NCBI GenBank assembly: GCA_029961685.1
Contig: JARWKL010000008.1
Span: 36,083,430 to 36,147,429, forward strand
Reading direction: 5' to 3'
From: Aristolochia californica
Taxonomy: Eukaryota; Streptophyta; Magnoliopsida; Piperales; Aristolochiaceae
Length of the DNA stretch: 64,000 nt
Below, in pieces: positions 22,548-34,416 of this stretch. The notes under the pieces were generated by a model that made no database searches, was not told the DNA's origin, and saw only the letters and a program-made list of their open reading frames with translations. How positions within the stretch are numbered: position 1 is the stretch's first letter; each line of letters opens with the position of its first letter. The translations under genes were made by a program, and so were the position numbers.

Positions 22548-24358
22548 CACCCCCAAACCTAAATCTTTGCTAGTCCCTAGCAAAACAACAATCGAACCAA
22601 AATTAAGCCTAGGAAAACAAAATACCACTTTCGTAGGGAACACGATTGCATTTAGCGCATGCAACAAGCCGTTAAATCCCTACTTTACAGTAGTGGACGA
22701 GTTGTGTCTCGTGAGGGTTTGCATGGAATTTACCCACAAAATTCATCTAAATCAATAATATAAAAAGAAAAAAAAAACTGAAGAAAATTTACTCCTCATT
22801 AGTATATGACTAACATTTAGTATCGTAAAATATTTGAAAATCATATGAGATCTTGCGAAATTTGAAAACCTGTGTAAAATATAGCCTATTATCAATCCAA
22901 ATACACTCATTGTTACTCCACCTGAACCAATGTGACCCATAAGCTATTACTTCAATAGAACAAAGAGGCAACAAATAACAATAAAATCCTGGTCACATCA
23001 CAATTAAGAGAAAATAGTAGAGTAAACCTGTTGTCTGACAATCTCACCAAAAGAAATATACCAATTTCAATCTTGACTTGCAACTTCTTTCAAATTACAA
23101 TTCATCTTCAAAGTTAAGAAACTCATTGCTTCCAGATTGAAAACCATTTTACGCTATTACCAGCGCACTTTTGCTATTACCAGCGTAATTTTTGTTTCAC
23201 TGAATACTTTTGGTATTACCACCATTTTGTATTCGTCTTCACTGCACATGCACTTATTTTTAAGTAACCAACTGTTCTGGTACATGACCCTGGGTTTGCC
23301 CAGGCTGTTTCTGAAGTTATCTGTCTTTTGCAAGCAAGAGTATTTCCCTTCGCATTCTTACATTACAACAGGGAATTTCACTGAGGTATAAAAAAGATTG
23401 AGTTCAAACAGGCATACAAGACTATTTAGACTAACATAGATCAACACTAGATTTACATGTTCTCTTTTGCAACTAAGTTCCAAGTCTAATGCAATAGTAA
23501 GTTATCCCATTGAATTCTCATGAATCACAACAAATGATATCAGATTTCTAATAGGCATATTCTACACAATTTTACGAAAATTTTTGAAACACATTTGATC
23601 AACTTATTTTAACTCTACTAATGTTAACCACATACTATGAGGAGTAATTTGAAGACCACGAACAAAAAAAAATCAAAAGAAAATCATTGTTAAGATATAA
23701 AAGAGTTGTTTCTCCCCCCAAACCTAAACCTGACATTGTCCTCAATGGGGAAAAGTTAAAACACTAGAACGACTACAAAAAGAAAGGGTTAAGCTCCCTC
23801 AGGGCTCCTAAATCCATAGGTGGGACCATATGTGTTTGGTCATCAACAATAATATCGAAAAGTCAATAAAGACCCCCAGGAATGATACATAGTCTCCCTC
23901 GAAGAAGGTTTACTCGTATCAGCCGTACCCGTAGGTAATCATCCGTAGATGAAACCGCTATCCCACATCACACTTTGAAGAAATCTCCGTGTGACTGGCC
24001 ACTGAAGGCAGCAGGAATCACGCGCTGAACACAAGTCCTTAAGTTACTCACCATAAGGTTTTCATTCAATACTTCAAGATCGAACTGGTCAATCCCAGAA
24101 CGGTTGTTTGAGTACAGACCTCGCAAACTAGGGACCAAAAGTGTGGTCATCGACTACCGGAACCATTTATGCTCTCAGCCGGCAAATAAGAATGAATAAA
24201 CCAAAAAAAATTAAATTAAATTAAATAAAATATATAAAAAAAATAAAATAAAATAAAAAAATAAAATAAAAATAAAACTGTAATGTACAAAGGGATAGAA
24301 ACGTGGGGATTGCCCACAATGTGCTAAGTTTATAGTCGTAAGCAAGACTTTGACGCAT

Positions 24359-24676
24359 TCAAGATGAATTCTCAAGATACGGTTTGAGCCTCTGACCGTT
24401 AACTTTGAAGACCGACCCGTCTTCGTGATTGCGGATCTCAATAGCGCCATGAGGAAACATCTGTGTGACCTCAAATGGACCGGACCATCTGGATCTTAGC
24501 TTCCCTGTTGCAGGTAACTGTAATGGTTCACCCTGATTGGCCATGGTAGCTCTTACTTTGACTTTAGGTGTTTTCCTACAAATCTGTTCTACCTCTTCAA
24601 CAAAGGGAGCTAATGGTCCACCTAGGGAGCGGCGCCCGTGCATAAAAACACAAAAAGAAACAAAACGAACTATCAA
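24359..24676 (-). pseudogene. Integrase C-terminal remnant of Athila/Tat-like element (copy 1)
   Basis: A 105-codon frame. Its second half is the integrase C-terminal domain typical of the Athila/Tat clade: [46 protein letters not shown]. The first half ([31 protein letters not shown]) is not integrase and looks like gag-side sequence joined by a large deletion. All RT, RNase H and the DDE core are gone. The ATG is nominal and there is no sign that it is expressed as a protein. Confidence 0.75.
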
Positions 24677-24877
24677 ATTAAGCTAACAAACTCACTACTA
24701 AAAATATGAACTAACTAGAATAAATAAAAATAATTTCATAAAAAAAAAAAAAAAATCCCAAGCAAAAATTATGAAAGCAGAAATAAAATAAAATAAAATA
24801 AAATAAATAATAAAATAATATAAAAATAAATCTAACCTAAGACCATGGAGAACAAAGAAATACACTTAATACGTGCC

Positions 24878-24895
24878 TCCCCGGCAACGGCGCCA
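24878..24895 (-). promoter_or_regulatory. Primer-binding site, tRNA-Asp (copy 1)
   Basis: Minus strand TGGCGCCGTTGCCGGGGA, an 18-base perfect complement to the 3' end of plant tRNA-Asp including CCA. It is 6 bases from the LTR 2 edge. Confidence 0.92.
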
Positions 24896-24901
24896 AAAAC
24901 T

Positions 24902-26541
24902 TGATGTAGAATTTTAGTTACATCGACTTTTATACCTCGCAAGCGTACGAATCGTTCATGTAATCTAGCAGTAAGCGAGGGTCATATCCACAGGGAGGAT
25001 TGAATTTCGTGTATTCTTCAGTCAACTAGCCTAACCAAATATGATGAATTAATATGAACTAAACACTAATTATATCCTAAATTATCAAGCAATAATTTAA
25101 TTAACTACTTGCACAACAGGAAACGTCAACTCTGGATTTTACCGTGATTCGTGCCTCTCTCGAGCGCCACGTAACCACGAATCCGGATTCTCAATCCTTG
25201 CGTCTAGCCCCTCTCGGGCGCCTAGAGTTAATGACAAAGATCGGATTACAATAGAATGCAGAGAATTAATTTCCTATTTTGATGATGCTAAAATTATCAA
25301 CTTTGGATTTTACCGTGATTCGTGCCTCTCTCGAGCGCCACGTAACCACGAATCCGAATTCTCAATCCTTGCGTCTAGCCCCTCTCGGGCGCCTAGAGTT
25401 AAAGACAGAAATCGGATTAAAATACCAAAATCTAACCTCAATTATAATCTTACCCTAATTAACTAATTTAATCAAATATCAAGAAAACAAATCTTAAATA
25501 AAATTAATTATCAAATCAAATTCAATTAACATTCAAAACCTAAGTTCAAACCATATAAAAAATCAAATTCAATAATGACGAATTACTCCCCTTCTTCCTC
25601 CTCTCGCTCGGGCAGCAACTCGTTCTCACGGGTGCTGTGATTTCCGGAAATTGGTGGCGTCGGGTAGCAATAGTCAGTGGCCGGAGGTAGAGACGACGCC
25701 GGCGACGACGGTTAGAAGCCGACGGACGGAGGTAACGTCCGGCGAAGAGCGAAACAGAGCTAACGTTCTCTAACCGGCTCTCTCGAGTCTCGGTTGGAGT
25801 CGGAATGGCTCTGGGACTGGTCGGAATATGTAAACGACGCCGGAGGATGGTCGGAAATAAGAAGTGGCACCGGAGAAGCCCTCTCGGATCCCCTCCCGGC
25901 CTGGCGAGCGACTGTCGAACTCACCTCGACGGAGACTCTCTCGAGCTCTCCTCGGGTTTGTTCTCAGTTGCTGGACGGCGGTGGACGGCGGTGGACGACG
26001 GTGGCGTGGCGAAAGGTCTTGGCCGGCGAACAGCGGTGGGGAACTCCTCTCGGGTCCTCCCCTGTTTCCGGTCAAAGTCCTCTGTTTTTCTCTCCTCCTC
26101 TTCTCTTTACGCTCTCTTCTCTTCACGCTCCTTTCTTTCGGGTTTTCCCTCTCGGGTCCCCCCTCTCGGGTCCCCTTTCGACCTCCTCTGTTTCGACGCC
26201 CCTCCCTTCCTTTAATACCATCTCCTTTATTTTAAAACGATTTGACCTAAAAATCACTTCCATTTCACTAAGGGCATTTTGGTAAATATCTCCTTCTCCA
26301 CCAAAATTCTCCTGAAATTCCATAATTAAATCTATAAAAAGTATTTCAGGAAGAAATAAACCTTAAAAACAATGAAATATAATTCAGGAGAGAAAACTAT
26401 GCAATATCGACAGTGATTAATGCCAAATTCAATAAATGCTCATTTCATTTGAAAACCAATAAATAACCACCTATAACACAATTATAAAGGTTATTCTATT
26501 ATAATTAACTTAGTTCTCATGTCAGAATATGACATCTATCA
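24902..26541 (-). repeat. Athila-like LTR 2 (central, shared)
   Basis: 1640 bp. It serves as 5' LTR for internal region 1 and 3' LTR for internal region 2. It shares the 14-bp duplication at about 26150-26178 and single-base states (for example CCGGCGAAG, GTGATTAATGCC) with LTR 3 against LTR 1. Confidence 0.9.
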
Positions 26542-28352
26542 CACCCCCAAACCTAAATCTTTGCTAGTCCCTAGCAAAACAACAATCGAACCAAAATTAA
26601 GCCTAGGAAAACAAAATACCACTTTCGTAGGGAACACGATTGCATTTAGCGCATGCAACAAGCCGTTAAACCCCTACTTTACAGTAGTGGACGAGTTGTG
26701 TCTCGTGAGGGTTTGCATGGAATTTACCCACAAAATTCATCTAAATCAATAATATAAAAAGAAAAAAAAAACTGAAGAAAATTTACTCCTCATTAGTATA
26801 TGACTAACATTTAGTATCGTAAAATATTTGAAAATCATATGAGATCTTGCGAAATTTGAAAACCTGTGTAAAATATAGCCTATTATCAATCCAAATACAC
26901 TCATTGTTACTCCACCTGAACCAATGTGACCCATAAGCTATTACTTCAATAGAACAAAGAGGCAACAAATAACAATAAAATCCTGGTCACATCACAATTA
27001 AGAGAAAATAGTAGAGTAAACCTGTTGTCTGACAATCTCACCAAAAGAAATATACCAATTTCAATCTTGACTTGCAACTTCTTTCAAATTACAATTCATC
27101 TTCAAAGTTAAGAAACTCATTGCTTCCAGATTGAAAACCATTTTACGCTATTACCAGCGCACTTTTGCTATTACCAGCGTAATTTTTGTTTCACTGAATA
27201 CTTTTGGTATTACCACCATTTTGTATTCGTCTTCACTGCACATGCACTTATTTTTAAGTAACCAACTGTTCTGGTACATGACCCTGGGTTTGCCCAGGCT
27301 GTTTCTGAAGTTATCTGTCTTTTGCAAGCAAGAGTATTTCCCTTCGCATTCTTACATTACAACAGGGAATTTCACTGAGGTATAAAAAAGATTGAGTTCA
27401 AACAGGCATACAAGACTATTTAGACTAACATAGATCAACACTAGATTTACATGTTCTCTTTTGCAACTAAGTTCCAAGTCTAATGCAATAGTAAGTTATC
27501 CCATTGAATTCTCATGAATCACAACAAATGATATCAGATTTCTAATAGGCATATTCTACACAATTTTACGAAAATTTTTGAAACACATTTGATCAACTTA
27601 TTTTAACTCTACTAATGTTAACCACATACTATGAGGAGTAATTTGAAGACCACGAACAAAAAAAAATCAAAAGAAAATCATTGTTAAGATATAAAAGAGT
27701 TGTTTCTCCCCCCAAACCTAAACCTGACATTGTCCTCAATGGGGAAAAGTTAAAACACTAGAACGACTACAAAAAGAAAGGGTTAAGCTCCCTCAGGGCT
27801 CCTAAATCCATAGGTGGGACCATATGTGTTTGGTCATCAACAATAATACCGAAAAGTCAATAAAGACCCCCAGGAATGATACATAGTCTCCCTCGAAGAA
27901 GGTTTACTCGTATCAGCCGTACCCGTAGGTAATCATCCGTAGATGAAACCGCTATCCCACATCACACTTTGAAGAAATCTCCGTGTGACTGGCCACTGAA
28001 GGCAGCAGGAATCACGCGCTGAACACAAGTCCTTAAGTTACTCACCATAAGGTTTTCATTCAATACTTCAAGATCGAACTGGTCAATCCCAGAACGGTTG
28101 TTTGAGTACAGACCTCGCAAACTAGGGACCAAAAGTGTGGTCATCGACTACCGGAACCATTTATGCTCTCAGCCGGCAAATAAGAATGAATAAACCAAAA
28201 AAAATTAAATTAAATTAAATAAAATATATAAAAAAAATAAAATAAAATAAAAAAATAAAATAAAAATAAAACTGTAATGTACAAAGGGATAGAAACGTGG
28301 GGATTGCCCACAATGTGCTAAGTTTATAGTCGTAAGCAAGACTTTGACGCAT

Positions 28353-28670
28353 TCAAGATGAATTCTCAAGATACGGTTTGAGCCTCTGACCGTTAACTTT
28401 GAAGACCGACCCGTCTTCGTGATTGCGGATCTCAATAGCGCCATGAGGAAACATCTGTGTGACCTCAAATGGACCGGACCATCTGGATCTTAGCTTCCCT
28501 GTTGCAGGTAACTGTAATGGTTCACCCTGATTGGCCATGGTAGCTCTTACTTTGACTTTAGGTGTTTTCCTACAAATCTGTTCTACCTCTTCAACAAAGG
28601 GAGCTAATGGTCCACCTAGGGAGCGGCGCCCGTGCATAAAAACACAAAAAGAAACAAAACGAACTATCAA
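28353..28670 (-). pseudogene. Integrase C-terminal remnant of Athila/Tat-like element (copy 2)
   Basis: The predicted protein is identical to the copy at 24359-24676 over 105 codons, from the duplicated internal region. It has the same fusion of gag-side sequence to the integrase tail ([24 protein letters not shown]). Because the two copies agree in every residue, the deletion predates the tandem duplication. Confidence 0.75.
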
Positions 28671-28870
28671 ATTAAGCTAACAAACTCACTACTAAAAATA
28701 TGAACTAACTAGAATAAATAAAAATAATTTCATAAAAAAAAAAAAAAATCCCAAGCAAAAATTTTGAAAGCAGAAATAAAATAAAATAAAATAAAATAAA
28801 TAATAAAATAATATAAAAATAAATCTAACCTAAGACCATGGAGAACAAAGAAATACACTTAATACGTGCC

Positions 28871-28888
28871 TCCCCGGCAACGGCGCCA
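28871..28888 (-). promoter_or_regulatory. Primer-binding site, tRNA-Asp (copy 2)
   Basis: Same 18-base tRNA-Asp complement as at 24878-24895, next to LTR 3. Confidence 0.92.
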
Positions 28889-28894
28889 AAAACT

Positions 28895-30534
28895 TGATGT
28901 AGAATTTTAGTTACATCGACTTTTATACCTCGCAAGCGTACGAATCGTTCATGTAATCTAGCAGTAAGCGAGGGTCATATCCACAGGGAGGATTGAATTT
29001 CGTGTATTCTTCAGTCAACTAGCCTAACCAAATATGATGAATTAATATGAACTAAACACTAATTATATCCTAAATTATCAAGCAATAATTTAATTAACTA
29101 CTTGCACAACAGGAAACGTCAACTCTGGATTTTACCGTGATTCGTGCCTCTCTCGAGCGCCACGTAACCACGAATCCGGATTCTCAATCCTTGCGTCTAG
29201 CCCCTCTCGGGCGCCTAGAGTTAATGACAAAGATCGGATTACAATAGAATGCAGAGAATTAATTTCCTATTTTGATGATGCTAAAATTATCAACTTTGGA
29301 TTTTACCGTGATTCGTGCCTCTCTCGAGCGCCACGTAACCACGAATCCGAATTCTCAATCCTTGCGTCTAGCCCCTCTCGGGCGCCTAGAGTTAAAGACA
29401 GAAATCGGATTAAAATACCAAAATCTAACCTCAATTATAATCTTACCCTAATTAACTAATTTAATCAAATATCAAGAAAACAAATCTTAAATAAAATTAA
29501 TTATCAAATCAAATTCAATTAACATTCAAAACCTAAGTTCAAACCATATAAAAAATCAAATTCAATAATGACGAATTACTCCCCTTCTTCCTCCTCTCGC
29601 TCGGGCAGCAACTCGTTCTCACGGGTGCTGTGATTTCCGGAAATTGGTGGCGTCGGGTAGCAATAGTCAGTGGCCGGAGGTAGAGACGACGCCGGCGACG
29701 ACGGTTAGAAGCCGACGGACGGAGGTAACGTCCGGCGAAGAGCGAAACAGAGCTAACGTTCTCTAACCGGCTCTCTCGAGTCTCGGTTGGAGTCGGAATG
29801 GCTCTGGGACTGGTCGGAATATGTAAACGACGCCGGAGGATGGTCGGAAATAAGAAGTGGCACCGGAGAAGCCCTCTCGGATCCCCTCCCGGCCTGGCGA
29901 GCGACTGTCGAACTCACCTCGACGGAGACTCTCTCGAGCTCTCCTCGGGTTTGTTCTCAGTTGCTGGACGGCGGTGGACGGCGGTGGACGACGGTGGCGT
30001 GGCGAAAGGTCTTGGCCGGCGAACAGCGGTGGGGAACTCCTCTCGGGTCCTCCCCTGTTTCCGGTCAAAGTCCTCTGTTTTTCTCTCCTCCTCTTCTCTT
30101 TACGCTCTCTTCTCTTCACGCTCCTTTCTTTCGGGTTTTCCCTCTCGGGTCCCCCCTCTCGGGTCCCCTTTCGACCTCCTCTGTTTCGACGCCCCTCCCT
30201 TCCTTTAATACCATCTCCTTTATTTTAAAACGATTTGACCTAAAAATCACCTCCATTTCACTAAGGGCATTTTGGTAAATATCTCCTTCTCCACCAAAAT
30301 TCTCCTGAAATTCCATAATTAAATCTATAAAAAGTATTTCAGGAAGAAATAAACCTTAAAAACAATGAAATATAATTCAGGAGAGAAAACTATGCAATAT
30401 CGACAGTGATTAATGCCAAATTCAATAAATGCTCATTTCATTTGAAAACCAATAAATAACCACCTATAACACAATTATAAAGGTTATTCTATTATAATTA
30501 ACTTAGTTCTCATGTCAGAATATGACATCTATCA
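28895..30534 (-). repeat. Athila-like LTR 3
   Basis: 1640 bp, the outer 5' LTR of the array. It ends ...GACATCTATCA at 30534 against Gypsy-2 integrase sequence CGCGGGTGACC. Confidence 0.9.
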
Positions 30535-31389
30535 CGCGGGTGACCCGGAAAGGAGAGGACTGCAAGGCCGAGTGGAATGAAGTGTTATAGCAGTATTCTG
30601 CCCAGGGTAGCCATTGAACCCACTGTTTCGGTCGATCTCCCACTAAGCACCAGAGATACATCTCGATGGTCCGATTAACCACCTTGGTTTGGCCATCCGT
30701 CTAAGGGTGATATGTGGAGGGAAATTTCAATTGCGTTCCACTCAGTCGAAACAGTTTCCTCCAGAAAGTACTTGTGAAAACCGCGTCCCGGTCACTCACA
30801 ATAGATTCAGAAATGCCATGTAAGCATACAATATGCTCCAAGAAGGTCTGTGCCACGCGAGCGGCCGTGTAGGGGTGAGCCATCGGGATAAAATGACCAT
30901 ACTTGGAGAAGTGATCAACAACCACAAACAAAAAAACTTCCCGGCTGAGAGGGGAAGACCCTCCATGAAGTCCATCGAAATATCTGCCCATACCTGAGTA
31001 GGGAGAGCGAGAGGCAGGAGAAGACCTGCATGACTCAAATGATCTGATTTGTTCCTTTGACATACCTGACAGTCGGAGACATATGTAGTAATGGAGGACT
31101 TCATAGCCGACCAATAGAAATCCGCCCGAATACGCCACAACGTCTTCTGTAACTCCTCATGGGTAGAATCATGACAAGCTGAGAGAATGGCTGGAAGCAA
31201 CTCGGACGTGGTCGGAAGCTAAATGCGCTGCTTATAGCAAATTAGTGAATCCTGAACGGGCCACTTAGAATTCATCTCCCCATTGGAAATTTTGCAGTGC
31301 AGCTCCTGTAGTGTTGGAAGTGTGGCATGCGCATCATGGACCATGTCTAGAATGAGAAAACTCAGCTGGCTGATGGCATAGACGAGCTG
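30535..31389 (-). pseudogene. Gypsy-2 integrase N-terminal half
   Basis: On the minus strand, the zinc finger region HDSTHEELQKTLWRIRADFY and SDCQVCQRNKSDHLSHAGLL is at about 31000-31200. Then WADISMDFMEGLPLS, VVDHFSKYGHFIPMAHPY, SIVSDRDAVFTSTFWRKLFR and GTQLKFPSTYHP to a stop at 30701, where HPQTDGQ should follow. EYCYNTSFHSALQSSPFRV leads to the array insertion. Frameshifts split the zinc finger from the core. The two first acidic residues are present. Confidence 0.87.
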
Positions 31390-32654
31390 CTAATGTTCAA
31401 AACATCTGGACAAGGCATCCGCTGCCTTCTTTAATCTGCCCACAAGATACTCCACTGAGCAATCAAAGCCCATCAACTTACTAATCCAATGCTGCTGTGG
31501 TGACGTCGTGAGACACTGCTCAAGTAAGAACTTGAGACTATAATGATCAGTACGGATGAGAAAAGTACATCCCCATAAATACGGCCGCCAGTGTTGGACC
31601 GCCTTGGCCAACCCGATCAGCTCGCATTCATATGCAGCCAATTTCTGATAACGAGAGGCCAACTGTCGACTGAAATAAGAAATGGGGTGGGAGTTTTGAT
31701 GCAACACGGCCCCAATGCCCCCACTAGAAGCATCACATTCTATCACAAACAAGTCATCAAAATTTGGAAGGTGTTGCACCGGTGTAGATGCAAGAGCATT
31801 CTTGAGTGCATCAAATTCCATGGAAACCTCCTCGTTCCACTGAAAGAAATTCTTTTTAAGGAGGTTTGTCAAAGGTGCTGCCAACGGACCAAAACTCCGA
31901 ATAAATTTCCGGTAATAGCCAGCCAAACCCAAGAATCCGTGTAATGTTGAGCAAGACTGAGGTTGTGGCCACTCACTAATGGCCTGAATCTTCTCGGGAT
32001 CAATAGTGACCCCCTAATGGGAAATAATGTGGCCCAAGTAAGTAACATGAGATGCCCCAAAGGAGCATTTGGACTTCTTCAAATATAATTGGTGTGCTCG
32101 CAATAAATCAAATACAATTCTCAAATGTGCTAAGTGGTCATCTCGAGATTTTCTATATATGAGTATATCATAAAACAAAAAACAAGTACGAATTTCCGAA
32201 GGTAAGAGCTAAATACCTCATTCATCAGTGCCTAGAAAGTAGAAGGAGCATTTGATAGCCCAAAAGGCATGACCACAAATTCAAAGTGGTCGTGATGTGT
32301 TCGAAACACCGTCTTTTCAATATCTGCTGGATGCATTCGAATCTGATGATACCCAGACCGTAAGAGTAATTTTGTGAAGACCCATGATCCATGTAGCTCA
32401 TTGAAGAGCTCCTCCACCACCGGAATGGGACATTTGTCTTTCACTGCCAGCGCGTTCAACTCACGATAATCAACACAAAAGCGCCAAGTCCCATCATGTT
32501 TCTTCACGAGCAGAACTGGTGAAGAGAAGGGGGACCTACTACTGTGAATAAGGCCTTGTTGTAGCATCTCCTGACACTGTCTTTCAATCTCATCTTTCTG
32601 GAGGTGAGGATACCAATACGGACGAACAACTACCACATCTGACCCTGGTTTCAA
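31390..32654 (-). pseudogene. Gypsy-2 reverse transcriptase and RNase H
   Basis: RT at 32232-32654: [80 protein letters not shown] and [18 protein letters not shown] of TKLDLRSGY is Leu (TKLLLRSGY). The palm box near 32160-32180 reads FYDILIY, so the first catalytic Asp is Tyr. The connection and RNase H at 31390-31932 has MGLAGYYRKFIRSFGPLAAP, FVIECDASSGGIGAVLHQNS, ISYFSRQLASRYQKLAAYEC, LIRTDHYSLKFLLEQ and KKAADALSR. RNase H looks better kept than RT. Confidence 0.89.
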
Positions 32655-33370
32655 ACTTATCCGATGATCACACTGTCTGAGCGGGGGGAGTCCTGTAGGC
32701 TCACAAAAAGGTCGGATAACTCCTCAATACGACCATAAATACTGCCTACTGAATTATTTGGGGCAGTCAGAGAATGAATGTGTTGTTGTGTTTCTGTATG
32801 ACTTCCTTGTAGAAGCACTTGGCTACCACGTAGGACAAAACTCATTGTCAATGCAGAAAAGTCCCACAAAATGGGTCCCAACGCTTGTAACCATTTGATT
32901 CCCAACACCATATCAAAACCAGCCAGAGGAATAACAAAAAACTTGGCATGAAACAAAATAGTGCCAATAATAATATTTACCACCTTGTTGATTCTGTAGC
33001 TAGGAACCTTCTCCCCATTGGCCACTAAGACTGTGGTTGTCAAATGGGGAAGAATTTGTAACTGCAGGTGTTGGGCCACCGTCAAACTAAGAAAATTGTG
33101 GGTGCTCCCCAAGTCCACTAGGCCCACGAGTTCCCGATCGAAGATCTGAGCTCTGACTTGCATGGTTTTGGGCGACTTTTGCCCAATAATTGCATGCAAG
33201 GAAATTTCTGGTGGTGCTTCCTCTATCATATCCTTTGTCACCTCGATATCATCATCTTCAACCGTATCAATTAAAAACAATCTTTTGTACTGATGACCAA
33301 CCCGATATGGTTCATCACAGTTGTAACACAGATTTTTGGACCGCCTCTCCATCATCTCAGCACTTGTCAA
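32655..33370 (-). pseudogene. Gypsy-2 zinc knuckle and protease
   Basis: The zinc-knuckle segment NLCYNCDEPYRVGHQYKRLF has lost its last Cys (Tyr instead). An acidic linker follows (VEDDDIEVTKDMIEEAP). Protease: VDLGSTHNFLSLTVAQHLQL (DSG altered to DLG), VLVANGEKVPS, KFFVIPLAGFDMVLGIKWLQ and [15 protein letters not shown]. The 238-codon frame is open but the active-site Ser is replaced. It is separated from RT by a shift at about 32655. Confidence 0.87.
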
Positions 33371-34400
33371 TTTTTTTAATGTACTGAGGTGGATGACTGC
33401 TTGATTTCGTAGCCCCTAGTAAAGTGGTGCTCAGAGTGTGTCTGGGAGGAGGTGTTGTGATCTGAACCCTCTGAGGATAATTGCGTCTGCTCTGCCAGGT
33501 GGAGGAAGTGCTCCTCTCCCCTGACCATGTGGGTCATCCGTGTAGGGCCTTCTGTTGCAGTTCTAAAGCACGGGCTACATTCATCGCGTGTGATAATGTA
33601 ATCGGTGCATAGAGCTCTACCTCAAGATTTAATGCCTCTGTCAGGCCTGCTGTAAATAACGCCACTTGCTGGTCTACTCGTACCATACTATTTGCTCGTG
33701 GTAAATTTTCCTGGAACAGTTTCTGATATTGCTCCACGGAACCAGTTTGTCGTAACAGAACCAAATCACCCAAGGGATTGCTATACGCCGGAGGACCAAA
33801 ACGAAGAGAGCATAAATTCTTAAATTCTTCTCACTCCACAACTGGTCTATCCGCCTCAACTTGCTGATACCAGAGTTGTGCTTCTCCCAATAAGTGGAAA
33901 ACAGTCATCCCCACTTTATCATACGCTGGTACTTGTTGATGGGCAAAAAATATTTTGCAGCGATATAGCCATACCAAAGGGTCTTTTGACCCATTATAAG
34001 TGGGAAATTTGAGTTTAGTGTACCTAGGTATTGTGCCTCCTCCCTAGTGGAAGGGTCCCTCCGGGATGAAGGGTCCTTGCTAGACAGGTACAGTGCCTTC
34101 TCCCTGGTTGAAGGGTCCCCCGGGATGAAGGGTTCTTGCTGGCCAGAGAAACTCGTGCGCCTTGTAAACTCATCTCCCCCTCTGTTATATGAATGGTCCC
34201 CTCCTCTTTGCTCTGGAGTTGTGTTCCTTCCAGTAGTTAGACCAGTCTCCATGTTGTCCATTCTTCAATTCAAGGTCTCCATACCGATATCAACCTTAGA
34301 GAACCTCTCCTCCAATTCAGCAAATCTTTTCTCATTATCTGCATTGTCTTTCAGGATAGCTTCAAGCAATTTATAGTTGCTAATATCTATTGGGTTACCC
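33371..34400 (-). pseudogene. Gypsy-2 gag
   Basis: From the primer site leftward: a helical segment (AILKDNADNEKRFAELEERF) near 34290-34370, a stop, then MDNMETGLTTGRNTTPEQRG and a Gly/Ser/Pro-rich stretch with two copies of a GDPSTRE(K/E)A-type motif (34020-34140). The capsid-like core is at 33534-33900 (QTGSVEQYQKLFQENLPRAN, LFTAGLTEALNLEVELYAPI, AMNVARALELQQ). Multiple shifts make it a pseudogene. Unlike Gypsy-1, no ATG in the LTR is in frame. Confidence 0.82.
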
Positions 34401-34413
34401 TACTCTGATACCA
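34401..34413 (-). promoter_or_regulatory. Gypsy-2 primer-binding site (tRNA-Met)
   Basis: Minus strand TGGTATCAGAGTA, three bases from the LTR. It is an initiator tRNA-Met type site. Confidence 0.88.
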
Positions 34414-34416
34414 AAT

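Larger units (their letters stand above)
22548..24901 (-). other. Athila-like internal region 1
   Basis: Mostly non-coding. A second polypurine block (minus strand GGTTTAGGTTTGGGGGGAGA) lies near 23714-23735, after AATGTCAGG, as in Athila/Tat elements near the end of their 3' spacer. A microsatellite-like (AAAAT)n stretch is at 24195-24280 and 24780-24830. Coding remnant at 24359-24676. Confidence 0.8.
26542..28894 (-). other. Athila-like internal region 2
   Basis: Near-identical to 22548-24901. Differences seen include GTTAAACCCC against GTTAAATCCC, AATACCGAA against AATATCGAA, and AAATTTTGAAAG against AAATTATGAAAG. The second polypurine block is near 27707-27728. Confidence 0.85.
20922..30534 (-). 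mobile_element. Tandem array LTR-internal-LTR-internal-LTR of an Athila/Tat-like element
   Basis: Three LTRs (1626, 1640, 1640 bp) alternate with two internal regions (2354, 2353 bp). On the minus strand LTRs run TGATAGATGTCATATTC to TTCTACATCA. Each internal region starts with a primer site perfectly matching the 3' end of plant tRNA-Asp (TGGCGCCGTTGCCGGGGA) and ends with a polypurine tract GGTTTGGGGGTG. The internal regions keep only an integrase C-terminal piece, so the element is a deletion derivative that needs proteins in trans. Flanks are GGTCC and CGCGG, so no clean duplication remains. Repeats differ by only a few bases. Confidence 0.9.

Noticed and set aside
30531..30547. 17-base match (TCACGCGGGTGACCCGG) to plant tRNA-Asp at the array/Gypsy-2 junction, interesting because the array uses a tRNA-Asp primer
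   Set aside because: Three bases belong to the LTR end and at least seven encode the conserved integrase PFRV motif. The position is the U3 outer edge, not the primer side. Probably coincidence.
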